28,891 bases of DNA, taken from positions 1-28,891 of IMG/VR virus record IMGVR_UViG_3300034109_000861; one strand, 5' to 3'. This DNA is from a virus. Below, piece after piece: positions 9,501-17,007 of this stretch (its first letter is position 1; the number at the start of each line of letters is the position of its first letter). A program made the position numbers and the translations under genes. The notes below the pieces were generated by a model. It ran no database searches. It had not been told where the DNA came from and worked only from the letters and a program-made list of their open reading frames with translations.

Positions 9501-9671
9501 ATCCCCGCCCAAAAATATAATAGAATTAGGCGTCATTCTCTCCTCAATGATTTTATACAATTTTTCAAACACTTCTATGTATTCCTCATGCCTTTGATAA
9601 TTGTAAACATGAATATCTGAAATGTGGAAAATCTTATCGACTTTTCTTCCTGTGTCCTTTATTAGAATCAT
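6540..9671 (-). CDS. Fused Mre11-type nuclease and Rad50-type ATPase (gp47/gp46, SbcD/SbcC-like)
   Basis: This single 1043-residue protein joins two normally separate subunits. The N-terminal calcineurin-like phosphoesterase shows all metal-site motifs: SDIH (D19, H21), GGDIVH (D57), GNHD (N92, H93), YHGPV (H162) and GDIHKHQ (H198, H200). From about residue 375 comes the Rad50/SMC-like ATPase: Walker A NASGKST (G412-K413-S414), a long coiled coil, a zinc hook CVYC (C717, C720) near the coil apex, and a return coil. It closes with the ABC signature LSLASGMERF (about 957) and Walker B FFFIDE (D985, E986). In phage T4 the gp46/gp47 complex resects DNA ends for recombination-dependent replication and helps degrade host DNA. 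The start overlaps the primase stop by four bases (ATGA). No stop codon or frameshift is seen between the halves, so the fusion looks genuine. Confidence 0.95.
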   Translation of the reverse strand: MILIKDTGRKVDKIFHISDIHVYNYQRHEEYIEVFEKLYKIIEERMTPNSIIFLGGDIVHSKTNMSPELFSVVSNLLSTLCNMLPTIVILGNHDLNLNNKTRLDALTPIINTLNLPTLHFLNETNVYQYEQIGFSLLHVKDKIENVIPAKSFDAETKILMYHGPVKNSATAYGYLLEGNYLDVLEHADYDYILLGDIHKHQYLNLEKTAAYPSSLIQQNFGEDLTHGIIEWDLNKNTSEFIKIASSNGYYTFKLKNDKVAEKIPGDLPYNLNVAITAENCTQEFIDSFCLALEKKYNVLRIKKPKVTKFIIDNGKGEVSLDKENIIRDFEWRHSMLERYVQNELKQEYQADKFLDIHKTASLELDEPSEFIGVTWKPIRFEFSNMFSYGEGNVFNLGELGGLVGLFSPNASGKSTLLDAMTYCIFDKCSKTSSGAEVMNTSSDFFSCKLELSVAGESYFIERNGKKGKDGKVKVIVNFYKEDGTSLNGEQRYETNDSIRKYLGSYENFMLITMYDQHNKSDFIDKTQKDKKDLLYKYFDIDIFEKLNDTSKEHLKQLKYEIENHQKQKYNESVTEYENNIIDIKSKLTQVETSLELNKKSSDVLSIQIENKRKELTPYPKQSVNYATKIDEESRNEATLSSSLEDKRKSFVEARNALKTHLSELESMGEVADVSSDLVTIRKTLSDFDRDIAVAESEIKSSGKLIDHLQGYEHDPNCVYCVKNNKYALDGEKAKKEYPELLNKLDKLKQSKNELGEIVKNLETADSLYKKYNDKKNETDRLKSNLDNIESQANIIKEKIQISKNLILDYSEKLKEQESYKDIEQKNAEIDREIAKLLDEKKLIDDAVYQLAYTIGGHKSTITSNESKIKDIKIKIKKFKDDTLTYNNYFVFEKATRRDGIPLFIIKNYLPVLENVVNDALKNVAAFNIQFELSDKTLEVFISYVNGPKWPLSLASGMERFISSLAIRAALNHVTVLPKPDFFFIDEGFGVLDSDNIANVGLFLEELTSYFRFILCISHLDVVKDYVAKELFIVKDNGHSQLIS

Positions 9672-10576
9672 AGTAAATTTGTTATTGCTGAATACTCGTT
9701 AATTTCAACTGCTCCTTCTATAGCATGCCATGTATCATCATATCCTAAATCACTAGGATCTTTTGTTCCCAAGTCAACTAGTTTGGTAGGAATACCGATA
9801 GCTCCTAATTCCAAACAATACTTTATCGCTTGTTTCTTTTTATCCGGGTCAATGGCAACATATACTAACGGAGTTTCTTCCATGAGTAGTCTGTGTTTTA
9901 ACTTCTCTGATATTATACTCCCCGTTAAATAAGTCACATTTCTTTTTACCGATACGCTGTCGAAAAAACCCTCTACGATAACTATGGGGAATTTAAAATC
10001 TAGGAAAAATTCATTGACTATAATATCATTTATCTTAACAGGAGCACCTAAATATTTATAAGGCGAAAGACCTGTAAAATCCCTGCCTTCAAAAAAATTA
10101 AGTGTGCCATTTTTATCATAAGAGGGTAAAATAATTCTTCCTGCGTACTTACCTGTTAAGCAATACCCAACCTTATGTCTTACTATGTCCTGAGTTGTGA
10201 ATGAAGGCTTAAACCTCCTTAAGAAGTTCAATACGGATTTGTGAGGAACCTTATCTAATGATACATATTCATCGGGCAACTTCAATAAAGTGTTGGGAAT
10301 GTCTACTTGAGTATCATCTTTCATTTGATAATACTCTAAAACATTCCTAAGTTGATCAATTTGATTCTTTGTTGCACCATATTTGTAGAAAAGATTACTT
10401 ATACTTCTCCCCTTAGTTTCGCAAATCCAACAATGGTACTTTTGATTAGTTAAATTTACACTTAACTTCTTTTTGTGGTGATTACAGAAGGGGCAGTGAA
10501 ATACAATGTCTGATTTACCCGCTGATTCCGAAGAACCTAGCACTTCCTCTAAAACCGATAATAATCTAAAACGCAT
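9668..10576 (-). CDS. DNA primase with zinc finger and TOPRIM domain (gp61/DnaG-like)
   Basis: This 302-residue primase would make RNA primers for lagging-strand synthesis. The N-terminus holds a CHC2-type zinc-binding module with C28-x2-C31 and C49-x2-C52 (HCPFC and HCWIC). The TOPRIM catalytic core shows IVIVEGFFD with E202, and AIDPDKKK with D243 and D245, which are the metal-binding acidic residues. Between them lies the segment RIILPSYDKNGTLNFFEGRDF, whose sense resembles phage primases; it is split here by context only and not by sequence. The length is close to T4 gp61. No helicase domain is fused, so a separate replicative helicase should be encoded elsewhere. It sits between a Holliday-junction resolvase 6 bases upstream and the Mre11/Rad50 fusion, which overlaps it by 4 bases, forming a replication and recombination cassette. 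No Shine-Dalgarno sequence is seen. Confidence 0.9.
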   Translation of the reverse strand: MRFRLLSVLEEVLGSSESAGKSDIVFHCPFCNHHKKKLSVNLTNQKYHCWICETKGRSISNLFYKYGATKNQIDQLRNVLEYYQMKDDTQVDIPNTLLKLPDEYVSLDKVPHKSVLNFLRRFKPSFTTQDIVRHKVGYCLTGKYAGRIILPSYDKNGTLNFFEGRDFTGLSPYKYLGAPVKINDIIVNEFFLDFKFPIVIVEGFFDSVSVKRNVTYLTGSIISEKLKHRLLMEETPLVYVAIDPDKKKQAIKYCLELGAIGIPTKLVDLGTKDPSDLGYDDTWHAIEGAVEINEYSAITNLL

Positions 10577-10582
10577 ATATAG

Positions 10583-11008
10583 TTATTTTTTTTCTTCAAA
10601 CCATTGCTTAGGTATCGAATAAGCCGCCCATTTTATATTGTGTTTATTGCACCACTCGGCGTAAGTGGTTTTAGCTCCTTTTGAAATTCTTACATGAGGA
10701 TCCTGGAATACAATCCTAATATCTAAATGAGGGTTACATGAAATAATGTCCATCATCTTTTTTCGTTCTTCTAAAGTCCATCTTCCTTTAGCTTCTATGA
10801 TAATATTATTAGGTAACTCAAAATCTGCTAAATAAGTTCTAGGAGTTTCCGGTTTTATATACTTAATAACTTTTTTCTCATACAAATCTTTAGGGTCTAC
10901 TCCCAAAGATCCCGATATTTGTAAAGCAATTGACTTCTCGAAATTGGATCTATAACCTTCTTTCTGTGCTAGTCTAGTCTTAAATGAATTGTTAAAAAAT
11001 CCTGCCAT
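10583..11008 (-). CDS. T7 endonuclease I-like Holliday-junction resolvase
   Basis: This 141-residue nuclease should cut branched DNA, resolving replication and recombination junctions before packaging. It resembles phage T7 gp3 throughout. The four catalytic residues line up with those of T7 (E20, D55, E65, K67): E24 in SNFEKS, D62 in YLADFELPN, and E72 and K74 in IIIEAKGRW. The segment LDIRIVFQDP and the end KHNIKWA also match the family pattern. I chose ATG at 11008 over a TTG four codons earlier (11020), because the TTG start would overlap the previous gene and because MAG at the start recalls T7 gp3. The upstream gene ends one base before this ATG. T4 uses the unrelated endonuclease VII for this job. 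Confidence 0.93.
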   Translation of the reverse strand: MAGFFNNSFKTRLAQKEGYRSNFEKSIALQISGSLGVDPKDLYEKKVIKYIKPETPRTYLADFELPNNIIIEAKGRWTLEERKKMMDIISCNPHLDIRIVFQDPHVRISKGAKTTYAEWCNKHNIKWAAYSIPKQWFEEKK

Positions 11009-11009
11009 G

Positions 11010-12665
11010 TTAATAATCAAATTTTACAATAACATTTAAATCTACATCATCTCTTTTCTTTATAGCTTGTCCCATTTTACCTACTGCAATTAGTTCGTTA
11101 GATTTGTTATACAAGCCGATGGTAGTTATATAAGGAGATAAAGAACCTGTGAAATCATCTAAATACTCTGCACTCTTAACAGTTTTAGTAGAGGAAGGGT
11201 TCAATGTGAGATTAAAATCACCCCTCTTAATTCTACATAACATCTCAAACTCATACAAAGTTAAGCTATTTTTATAATATAACAACCAATTATTAGATAA
11301 AATTTCATGATATTTTTTATCTACGCTTGTAATTACTAAGTTACCTGTTCTATAAAATACATTTCCTACTCTACTTGTCTGGTAACATGAGATAGAAGAT
11401 GTATTATAAAGACTTGTTACATTTTGAGATGTTGCCGCTTTATTATAAAATCTTAATTCATCAATAAGTCCTGTATATCCATTTCTTCCATCAAAAGAAG
11501 ATGCTCCTATCATGATATCACTTACATTGACAGTTTCATCTTTGACATCCGCTCTCGATGAATTTAATGCTCCATCAACATATAATCTAACATTTGAACC
11601 TGTCTTAACTAAACATACATGATGAAAATTATTATCTAAAATGGAATTAGAAGATGTTAATTGTAATGTTGAAAACCCATCTGACCTACTAAAAGATAGT
11701 TTTCCTGGTTGTGGATGGGTGTGATTATGTACCGAAAACTCATAAGGGTAGTAATCCACTGGGTAGTATTTAAAGGAAGAAGATGAAAAAACATCGGTTA
11801 CTACTAGATTCCCTTTATTTACTCTTTTTAATCTTCCGAATTCTTCTCTGTATAATATGGATTTTTTGTCAAGTATTGTATTTTTATTACTAGTCAATAC
11901 GCTTTGAGATACCGGTGCCTTTAACCAAAAACTTATGGTGAAATTGTCTGCTGATTCAAAACTGACGGTATCAAAGTTTTTAGTGTGAATATAACCATCC
12001 CCATAAAATTCCGCAGCTAATCCTGTTCTAGTTCCGTTAATAGGAATACCACTTGAATAGGCTACTTGGTATGACTTTGATTTTTCTTGTGGTTCAATTA
12101 CTTCGCTTTCGTATCTTATAAACAAAGTCTTTTTTCCTCCTCTGCCGTATCTATAAGCTTTATGCGCATCCTGGAATCCCCAATATCCACATAAATTATC
12201 TGTATTTAGGAAAGAACTTGTATTTATATTCTTGTCATATAAGTTATTGTGTCCATCGTCTACTAAAAGTACATTGTTGTTTAGTCCTTTTAAATATAAT
12301 GTGGTTTCTTTAATCTTGTCTCCGTAATTTAAAGAAGGAATAGAAAGTAAACTAGCTGTTAAAAATAAATTCTTAGTAGTTCTATTTCTGTCCCATCCCT
12401 CTAAAGAATTAGCCCATGCAAAACCTCTCTTATAATACAAGTGGTTTAGTGAATTATAAACAATATACTTATAAGACCCATCTGTATTTTTAGGATAAGT
12501 GATATCTTTTGATGAACTGATATGAATAGGGCCTTTATAGTAAAGACCTTGCTGTACTTGATAACCTTGTTTTGAATAACTTCCGGTGAGGATATAATAC
12601 TCCTTGTTTACTTCAAACGGGGTAATATTAAAATCCTCACCTCTTATTGGCGCGAATGTACTCAT
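11010..12665 (-). CDS. LamG-domain virion protein, paralogue of the next two upstream genes
   Basis: This 551-residue protein is likely a tail or baseplate decoration that binds carbohydrate. The N-terminal 220 residues are of unknown fold. A LamG/concanavalin-like jelly roll occupies about 225-420; diagnostic stretches are NFTISFWLKAP, NFHHVCLVKTGSNVRLYVDG and TGLIDELRFYNKA. The last ~45 residues (YITTIGLYNKSNELIAVGK and onward) match the ends of the two upstream proteins and probably form a shared attachment or trimerisation module. It starts one base after the upstream stop. A depolymerase role is possible, but no catalytic motif was recognised. Confidence 0.82.
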   Translation of the reverse strand: MSTFAPIRGEDFNITPFEVNKEYYILTGSYSKQGYQVQQGLYYKGPIHISSSKDITYPKNTDGSYKYIVYNSLNHLYYKRGFAWANSLEGWDRNRTTKNLFLTASLLSIPSLNYGDKIKETTLYLKGLNNNVLLVDDGHNNLYDKNINTSSFLNTDNLCGYWGFQDAHKAYRYGRGGKKTLFIRYESEVIEPQEKSKSYQVAYSSGIPINGTRTGLAAEFYGDGYIHTKNFDTVSFESADNFTISFWLKAPVSQSVLTSNKNTILDKKSILYREEFGRLKRVNKGNLVVTDVFSSSSFKYYPVDYYPYEFSVHNHTHPQPGKLSFSRSDGFSTLQLTSSNSILDNNFHHVCLVKTGSNVRLYVDGALNSSRADVKDETVNVSDIMIGASSFDGRNGYTGLIDELRFYNKAATSQNVTSLYNTSSISCYQTSRVGNVFYRTGNLVITSVDKKYHEILSNNWLLYYKNSLTLYEFEMLCRIKRGDFNLTLNPSSTKTVKSAEYLDDFTGSLSPYITTIGLYNKSNELIAVGKMGQAIKKRDDVDLNVIVKFDY

Positions 12666-12666
12666 A

Positions 12667-15600
12667 TTAATACTTAAGTTTTACAGTAAATATAGATTCT
12701 TCTGTAAAGTTTTTTAGTATGGGTTTAGCTAGTTTTCCCACTGCAACAAGTTCTCTTTGAGCATTATAAAGACCTACTGTAGTGATATAAACTTGAGGAT
12801 TATTTACAAAATTCTCATAAATTTCTCCATTGGTTTCTGTAAGTCTTTTGGTAAGTTCCATACCTTCTAGTGAATTAGGGTCTAATGGCATAGATAAGTC
12901 TCCCGGTCTTCTAGAATCCTCTTTCTTATTGTAAATAAAGTAACTGTTATTATTTGTAAAATTAAATTCTCTGTTATTAATTCGGATAAAATAGTAATCG
13001 TTGTATTCTCTGATTACTCTTCTAGCTTTCATTCCTAAATAATCCCCGCTAATATCCTGTACTAATGCAGATCCCGAAAATGATTTATATAACTTAATTG
13101 CATTATATCCTTCAATTTCCGATGCGTTAGATGTTGCAAAAGATGCCGACAAGTCTAATTTATTTCCATCTAAAATGACTACACCTAAAGAAGGAATTAA
13201 TTTACCGTAATAATGAGGTTTAGATTCATTATAAACTCCTGTTTCTAAAGTTCCTGAAACTATATTATAAGAATATCCTACATCTGTATAGTCTGGATTT
13301 ATATTTATTTTAGAATCGTCTATCAATCTAAGAACTCTATTAGTACCTGCTAATTTTACATTAGAGCCGGTGTGTGTAGCTCTAGTTCCTCCACCTGCCA
13401 AGAATCTAGATCCGGATAGATGTGCAATATTTAGTTCTAAAACACCTGCATCTAACCTATCTTTCAATCTCTTCGACTGATAATTTATAACATATATACT
13501 ATCAGTTTCTTTTCCTGTAAGATTGAATTTAATATCAGGTCTACCTAAAACTAAATTTCTATACTGGCTATAAATAGCTCTAGTAGGAGTTATATTAATT
13601 TTATTTCCTTCGTCTAAAGATCCGGAACCTCCACTATGACCATAGGCTATGCTAAATTGAATAGAAGATGTTAATGATGTTTTAGGATTTTCATCATATA
13701 CATGTGTATAATATCTACTATAATTCTCAGAAGTACTACCTGTAAAGAAAGTAACTAAATTTCTTTCGTCATTTGAAAAAAGACCTTCTGTAATATCAAA
13801 TATATATTTTCTATTGTCTATAGGATTAATTCTTTTTAACCAAAAAGTTTCCGGAACCCTTAGCGTGGTAGTAGTAGTAGTAGTCGTTGGAGAAGGTGGC
13901 GTAGGACTAGGGCCGCTAGGCCCTGGTCCAGGAGAAGGGGAGGGCCCTTCAGGTTCAGGAGAAGGGGAGGGCCCTTCAGGTTCAGGAGAAGGAGGTGATC
14001 CACCTCCAGTTGTTCCAGTTGTTCTAGTGTATCTGAATAGATAATAATTACCGAACTGTCTTGTTCCCGGAGGAGCATTATCTTCGGGTCTTTGTAAAGA
14101 AAAAGTGAACGGAGAAGGAGTAATCCATCCGGGAATAGTGCTAAAAGTTAATGTATTAATAGTTGACGAATTTACGAAATAGCTTTTATTGTCTATTTCG
14201 TATGTGTAAGAAGAAGCTGAAGGACCAAGTTTTAGTAAATTAGAATCAATAAAAGAAGGCAAAGGTTTGCTTCCATTTACATTTACCGCAGGTCTAAGTT
14301 GTGTAGTTGCATCAACTATTAATCCATTTTCTACAAATTGTATTTGAACTTTTAAAGTACCTGTCTTTATTTCACCTGTTTTATCTCCTTCTCCTTCCGG
14401 TCCTAGACAAGTTGGATCAGATGGATATGAACCAATATTGTATCTTGGGTTTTTTCCTCCTTTATCTGTAACGTTCTCTTTTATAACGGAGTCTATAGAA
14501 GCTTGAAATATATCGTATGGTTTGCTGTTATCAAAAGCAACATTTGCGATAAGTCTATTAACTTTGTTATTTGCGTCACAGAAAGATATATATACTTCCC
14601 TAATCTTAGGTCCTCCGCATGTAGGGTCAGGAGGATTTTGGTCTATACCGATTGATACTTTTGGGTCATTTATAGATAATCTAACGCTTGTTAAAATACC
14701 ATTTTGACCAAGTAATTGTTGTTTATACTGATTTAATTTAGTATTAAAATCATTTTCATTTGTATAAGCAATTATATTTGTTACTGTTTTTACAACTCCA
14801 TTGTCGCAGTATTTAAGAATTACTTCTTTTGCTTTTGATAAGTTATCTGTTGGTGATGTGGATCCGCAAGAGGCGTCTCTATTAAAAGGAGTAAAATCAG
14901 TTTCAGGACTTGTGAAACCTAAACCTCTAAGAGTATTTTCATAATCTAGTTTTTTTCTATTTTTTTCATCTACATTATTAGATATAATTGTAGTCTGACT
15001 CTTTTGTGGAGAACCTTTATCGCAATAAATGGCATATAAAGTGTCAGAATTTCCGGTTTGACAATTAGGAAATGATAATGGAGGGGTAAAATCTACATAT
15101 ACTCCCTTGTATTGAGTTTCTAGTTCTCTTTGTATTGAAACTCTTTGCCTACTCTTATCATCGTTTATTTTAGTAGGGTCTGATGATACTGATATTGTTC
15201 TTAATTCAGTTTTTACTTGATCCCCATTGCAATATACAATATACAAAGATACATTTTGTGAAGATGGAGGCGGAGTGGGTGTGGTAGAGCATGGTACTGT
15301 ATTTACGGGGATAACTGAAGGACTACTCCTAATAGATAAGGGGTCAACACCCGAGGTATTAATTAATTTTTCATAAATACTAAGAGCGGCTTGATTCCTG
15401 TCTGTACTTAACGGGAATGTTTGTTCGGAGGTGGTTGCAACTCCTCTTAAGCAATAACCATAATATAAAGTAAAGGTGCTAGATGGAGGAGGGCCGGGTA
15501 AAGTAACTGTAGTAGAAATACAGGGAAATGGAGCGGCTGGTTCATCTATTCCTACCGTATAAGTGTAGTCTGTGTTTAATGGTTTTTGAGAGTCAAAAGT

Positions 15601-15861
15601 ATTTAAAAAACTATTTACTTTATTATCTATGTCAAAAGAAGTTCCTGATATAACAAAAGAATTATTTATCAGATTTCCATTTGAACATGCTCTTATATTT
15701 ATTGTTTTAGTTACACTATTAGTTATAGGGTTATTGGGATTAGAGAACCATGTATTATAAGAGATTAAATAATCCACCCTATTAAAACCTATACTATTTA
15801 AATAGCTTTGTTTATCTTCTTCTGATAAATAATAATATACTTCAAAGTCCATAAAATCCAT
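12667..15861 (-). CDS. Large modular tail fibre-like protein with six Cys-paired repeats
   Basis: This 1064-residue virion protein has three zones. Residues about 50-485 hold six diverged repeats of 55-75 residues. Each opens with a strand ending in a Cys (often YC) and closes with a second Cys, usually after Pro: pairs C59/C114, C137/C191, C211/C267, C280/C332, C352/C415 and C428/C485. A beta-rich region follows, then a Pro/Ser/Glu linker and an eight-Thr run about 630-670. The last ~375 residues are clearly homologous to almost the whole of the next upstream gene product. The common part includes FSIAYG, TDSIYVIN, LNIAHLSGS, THTGSNV, LRLIDDSK and YITTVGLYN. The start is either ATG at 15861 or the in-frame ATG at 15852; neither has a Shine-Dalgarno. 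Function is inferred from size, repeats and location. Confidence 0.8.
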   Translation of the reverse strand: MDFMDFEVYYYLSEEDKQSYLNSIGFNRVDYLISYNTWFSNPNNPITNSVTKTINIRACSNGNLINNSFVISGTSFDIDNKVNSFLNTFDSQKPLNTDYTYTVGIDEPAAPFPCISTTVTLPGPPPSSTFTLYYGYCLRGVATTSEQTFPLSTDRNQAALSIYEKLINTSGVDPLSIRSSPSVIPVNTVPCSTTPTPPPSSQNVSLYIVYCNGDQVKTELRTISVSSDPTKINDDKSRQRVSIQRELETQYKGVYVDFTPPLSFPNCQTGNSDTLYAIYCDKGSPQKSQTTIISNNVDEKNRKKLDYENTLRGLGFTSPETDFTPFNRDASCGSTSPTDNLSKAKEVILKYCDNGVVKTVTNIIAYTNENDFNTKLNQYKQQLLGQNGILTSVRLSINDPKVSIGIDQNPPDPTCGGPKIREVYISFCDANNKVNRLIANVAFDNSKPYDIFQASIDSVIKENVTDKGGKNPRYNIGSYPSDPTCLGPEGEGDKTGEIKTGTLKVQIQFVENGLIVDATTQLRPAVNVNGSKPLPSFIDSNLLKLGPSASSYTYEIDNKSYFVNSSTINTLTFSTIPGWITPSPFTFSLQRPEDNAPPGTRQFGNYYLFRYTRTTGTTGGGSPPSPEPEGPSPSPEPEGPSPSPGPGPSGPSPTPPSPTTTTTTTTLRVPETFWLKRINPIDNRKYIFDITEGLFSNDERNLVTFFTGSTSENYSRYYTHVYDENPKTSLTSSIQFSIAYGHSGGSGSLDEGNKINITPTRAIYSQYRNLVLGRPDIKFNLTGKETDSIYVINYQSKRLKDRLDAGVLELNIAHLSGSRFLAGGGTRATHTGSNVKLAGTNRVLRLIDDSKININPDYTDVGYSYNIVSGTLETGVYNESKPHYYGKLIPSLGVVILDGNKLDLSASFATSNASEIEGYNAIKLYKSFSGSALVQDISGDYLGMKARRVIREYNDYYFIRINNREFNFTNNNSYFIYNKKEDSRRPGDLSMPLDPNSLEGMELTKRLTETNGEIYENFVNNPQVYITTVGLYNAQRELVAVGKLAKPILKNFTEESIFTVKLKY
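13931..13995 (-). repeat. 27-bp tandem repeat in a Pro/Ser/Glu linker
   Basis: Two exact 27-bp units (13931-13957 and 13958-13984) and a partial third encode a nine-residue unit of the EPEGPSPSP type. A short ACT/ACC triplet run next to it (about 13862-13885) encodes eight Thr. Both unit sizes are multiples of three, so copy changes alter the linker length only. Confidence 0.88.
14405..15715 (-). repeat. Six tandem Cys-paired protein repeats
   Basis: This is the coding region of residues about 50-485 of the 1064-residue fibre-like protein. The units share a pattern, not a DNA sequence: a strand ending in Cys, a charged turn (CDNG, CNGD, CDKG), a helix-like middle rich in Lys and Asp, and a closing Pro-x-Cys. 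Divergence at both DNA and protein level suggests old duplications. Confidence 0.72.
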
Positions 15862-15895
15862 TGCACACTATGTTTTTGCTATTAAATATTGATTC

Positions 15896-16993
15896 TTAGA
15901 AATCCAATTTTACTTTCAAAAGAGCTTCTCTGGTAAAACTTTTCTGTAAAGGTTTTGACAGTTTAGCTACTGCGAGTAATTCATAAGAATCAGAATACAT
16001 GCCTACTGTTGTAATATATACTTTAGGATCATTTATAAAAGTGGGTTGTGAGAAGTCTCCTTCTGAACCTGTTATAAATGTTGGATTGTTGCTAAAATTA
16101 TATCTGTCATTCCTAATTCTTACAAAATAGTGAGTAGATTTCACTTTTTCAGAACTTCTAGCTTGAAATCCTAATTTATCTCCTGATAAATCTTGGAATT
16201 TAGCAGAACCGGACATAGACCTGTATAATTTAAAAGCATTATCTCCGGCGACTTCAGAACCTGATACTGTTCCGAACGAAGCGGATTTGTCAAGTGCTGT
16301 ACCGTCCATTACAACAATACCTAAGTTAGGAAATACTAAACCAAATTTTTGAGGATTGCTAGGATTATATACACCTGATTCTAAGGATCCTGATACTAAG
16401 TTGTAAACTTTTCCAGCTGTAGTTACAGAGGCGGGATTGGATTTAGAGTCATCAATTAGCCTCATGTATCTCCCATTTCCGGCTAGTCTAACATTAGATC
16501 CGGTATGCGTAGAATTTTGTCCGGGTCCATTAATAAATTGAGATCCAGATAAATGAGCTATGTTAATTTCTAAAGTGCCTACATCTAATGATTCTCTTAA
16601 TCTAGCTCTATTTACATTAATTACGTAAATACTGTCTGTTGATTTTCCATTAACCGTAAATTTTCTCTCACCAGGATCTAGACATAATTGTTTGTATTGA
16701 CCATAAATAGCTCGAGTAGGAGTGTCGTTTATTTGACCTCCTTCATCAGCAGAGCCAGAGCCATTATATTGACCGTAAGCAATGCTAAATTGAGCTTCGG
16801 AGCCTAGGGCATTTGAAGAGCTATTAAAAATTTCGTAATAATATCTCTTTTGAGTAGCCGTTTGTCCGGAAGATGTAAAAAAAGTTGTTAAATTACCGTC
16901 ATTATTTGAAAATAAAGCTCTAGTAATTACTTCCTCTTGGTTAGGTACAATATCGGCTGTATTGAATGTAGTAAATATATCTGTATTTGCCAT
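15896..16993 (-). CDS. Virion structural protein, paralogue of the C-terminal part of the 1064-residue fibre
   Basis: This 365-residue protein matches the last ~375 residues of the next downstream gene along its whole length. Shared stretches are FSIAYG, TPTRAIYGQY, TDSIYVIN, EINIAHLSGS, THTGSNVRLAG, RLIDDSK, YNLVSGSLESGVYN and YITTVGMY. It probably represents the bare core or attachment module, to which the downstream paralogue has added a repeat-rich arm. The protein is rich in Ser, Gly and Asn, has no signal peptide or membrane segment, and has no recognised enzyme motif. The leader is A/T-rich without a Shine-Dalgarno, 14 bases after the upstream stop. A role in the tail or baseplate is inferred from its neighbours. 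Confidence 0.8.
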   Translation of the reverse strand: MANTDIFTTFNTADIVPNQEEVITRALFSNNDGNLTTFFTSSGQTATQKRYYYEIFNSSSNALGSEAQFSIAYGQYNGSGSADEGGQINDTPTRAIYGQYKQLCLDPGERKFTVNGKSTDSIYVINVNRARLRESLDVGTLEINIAHLSGSQFINGPGQNSTHTGSNVRLAGNGRYMRLIDDSKSNPASVTTAGKVYNLVSGSLESGVYNPSNPQKFGLVFPNLGIVVMDGTALDKSASFGTVSGSEVAGDNAFKLYRSMSGSAKFQDLSGDKLGFQARSSEKVKSTHYFVRIRNDRYNFSNNPTFITGSEGDFSQPTFINDPKVYITTVGMYSDSYELLAVAKLSKPLQKSFTREALLKVKLDF

Positions 16994-17007
16994 TTTTATT
17001 TTATTGT

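Noticed and set aside
10583-11020. TTG start at 11020 for the resolvase
   Set aside because: ATG at 11008 is a stronger start, leaves one base after the upstream stop, and gives an N-terminus (MAG) like that of T7 endonuclease I.
13860-13890. Triplet run (ACT) as a phase-variation switch
   Set aside because: A repeat unit of three bases cannot shift the reading frame, so on/off switching is not expected; only linker length would change.
15862-15895. Factor-independent terminator in the 34-base gap
   Set aside because: No stable GC-rich hairpin followed by a T run is visible on the minus strand.
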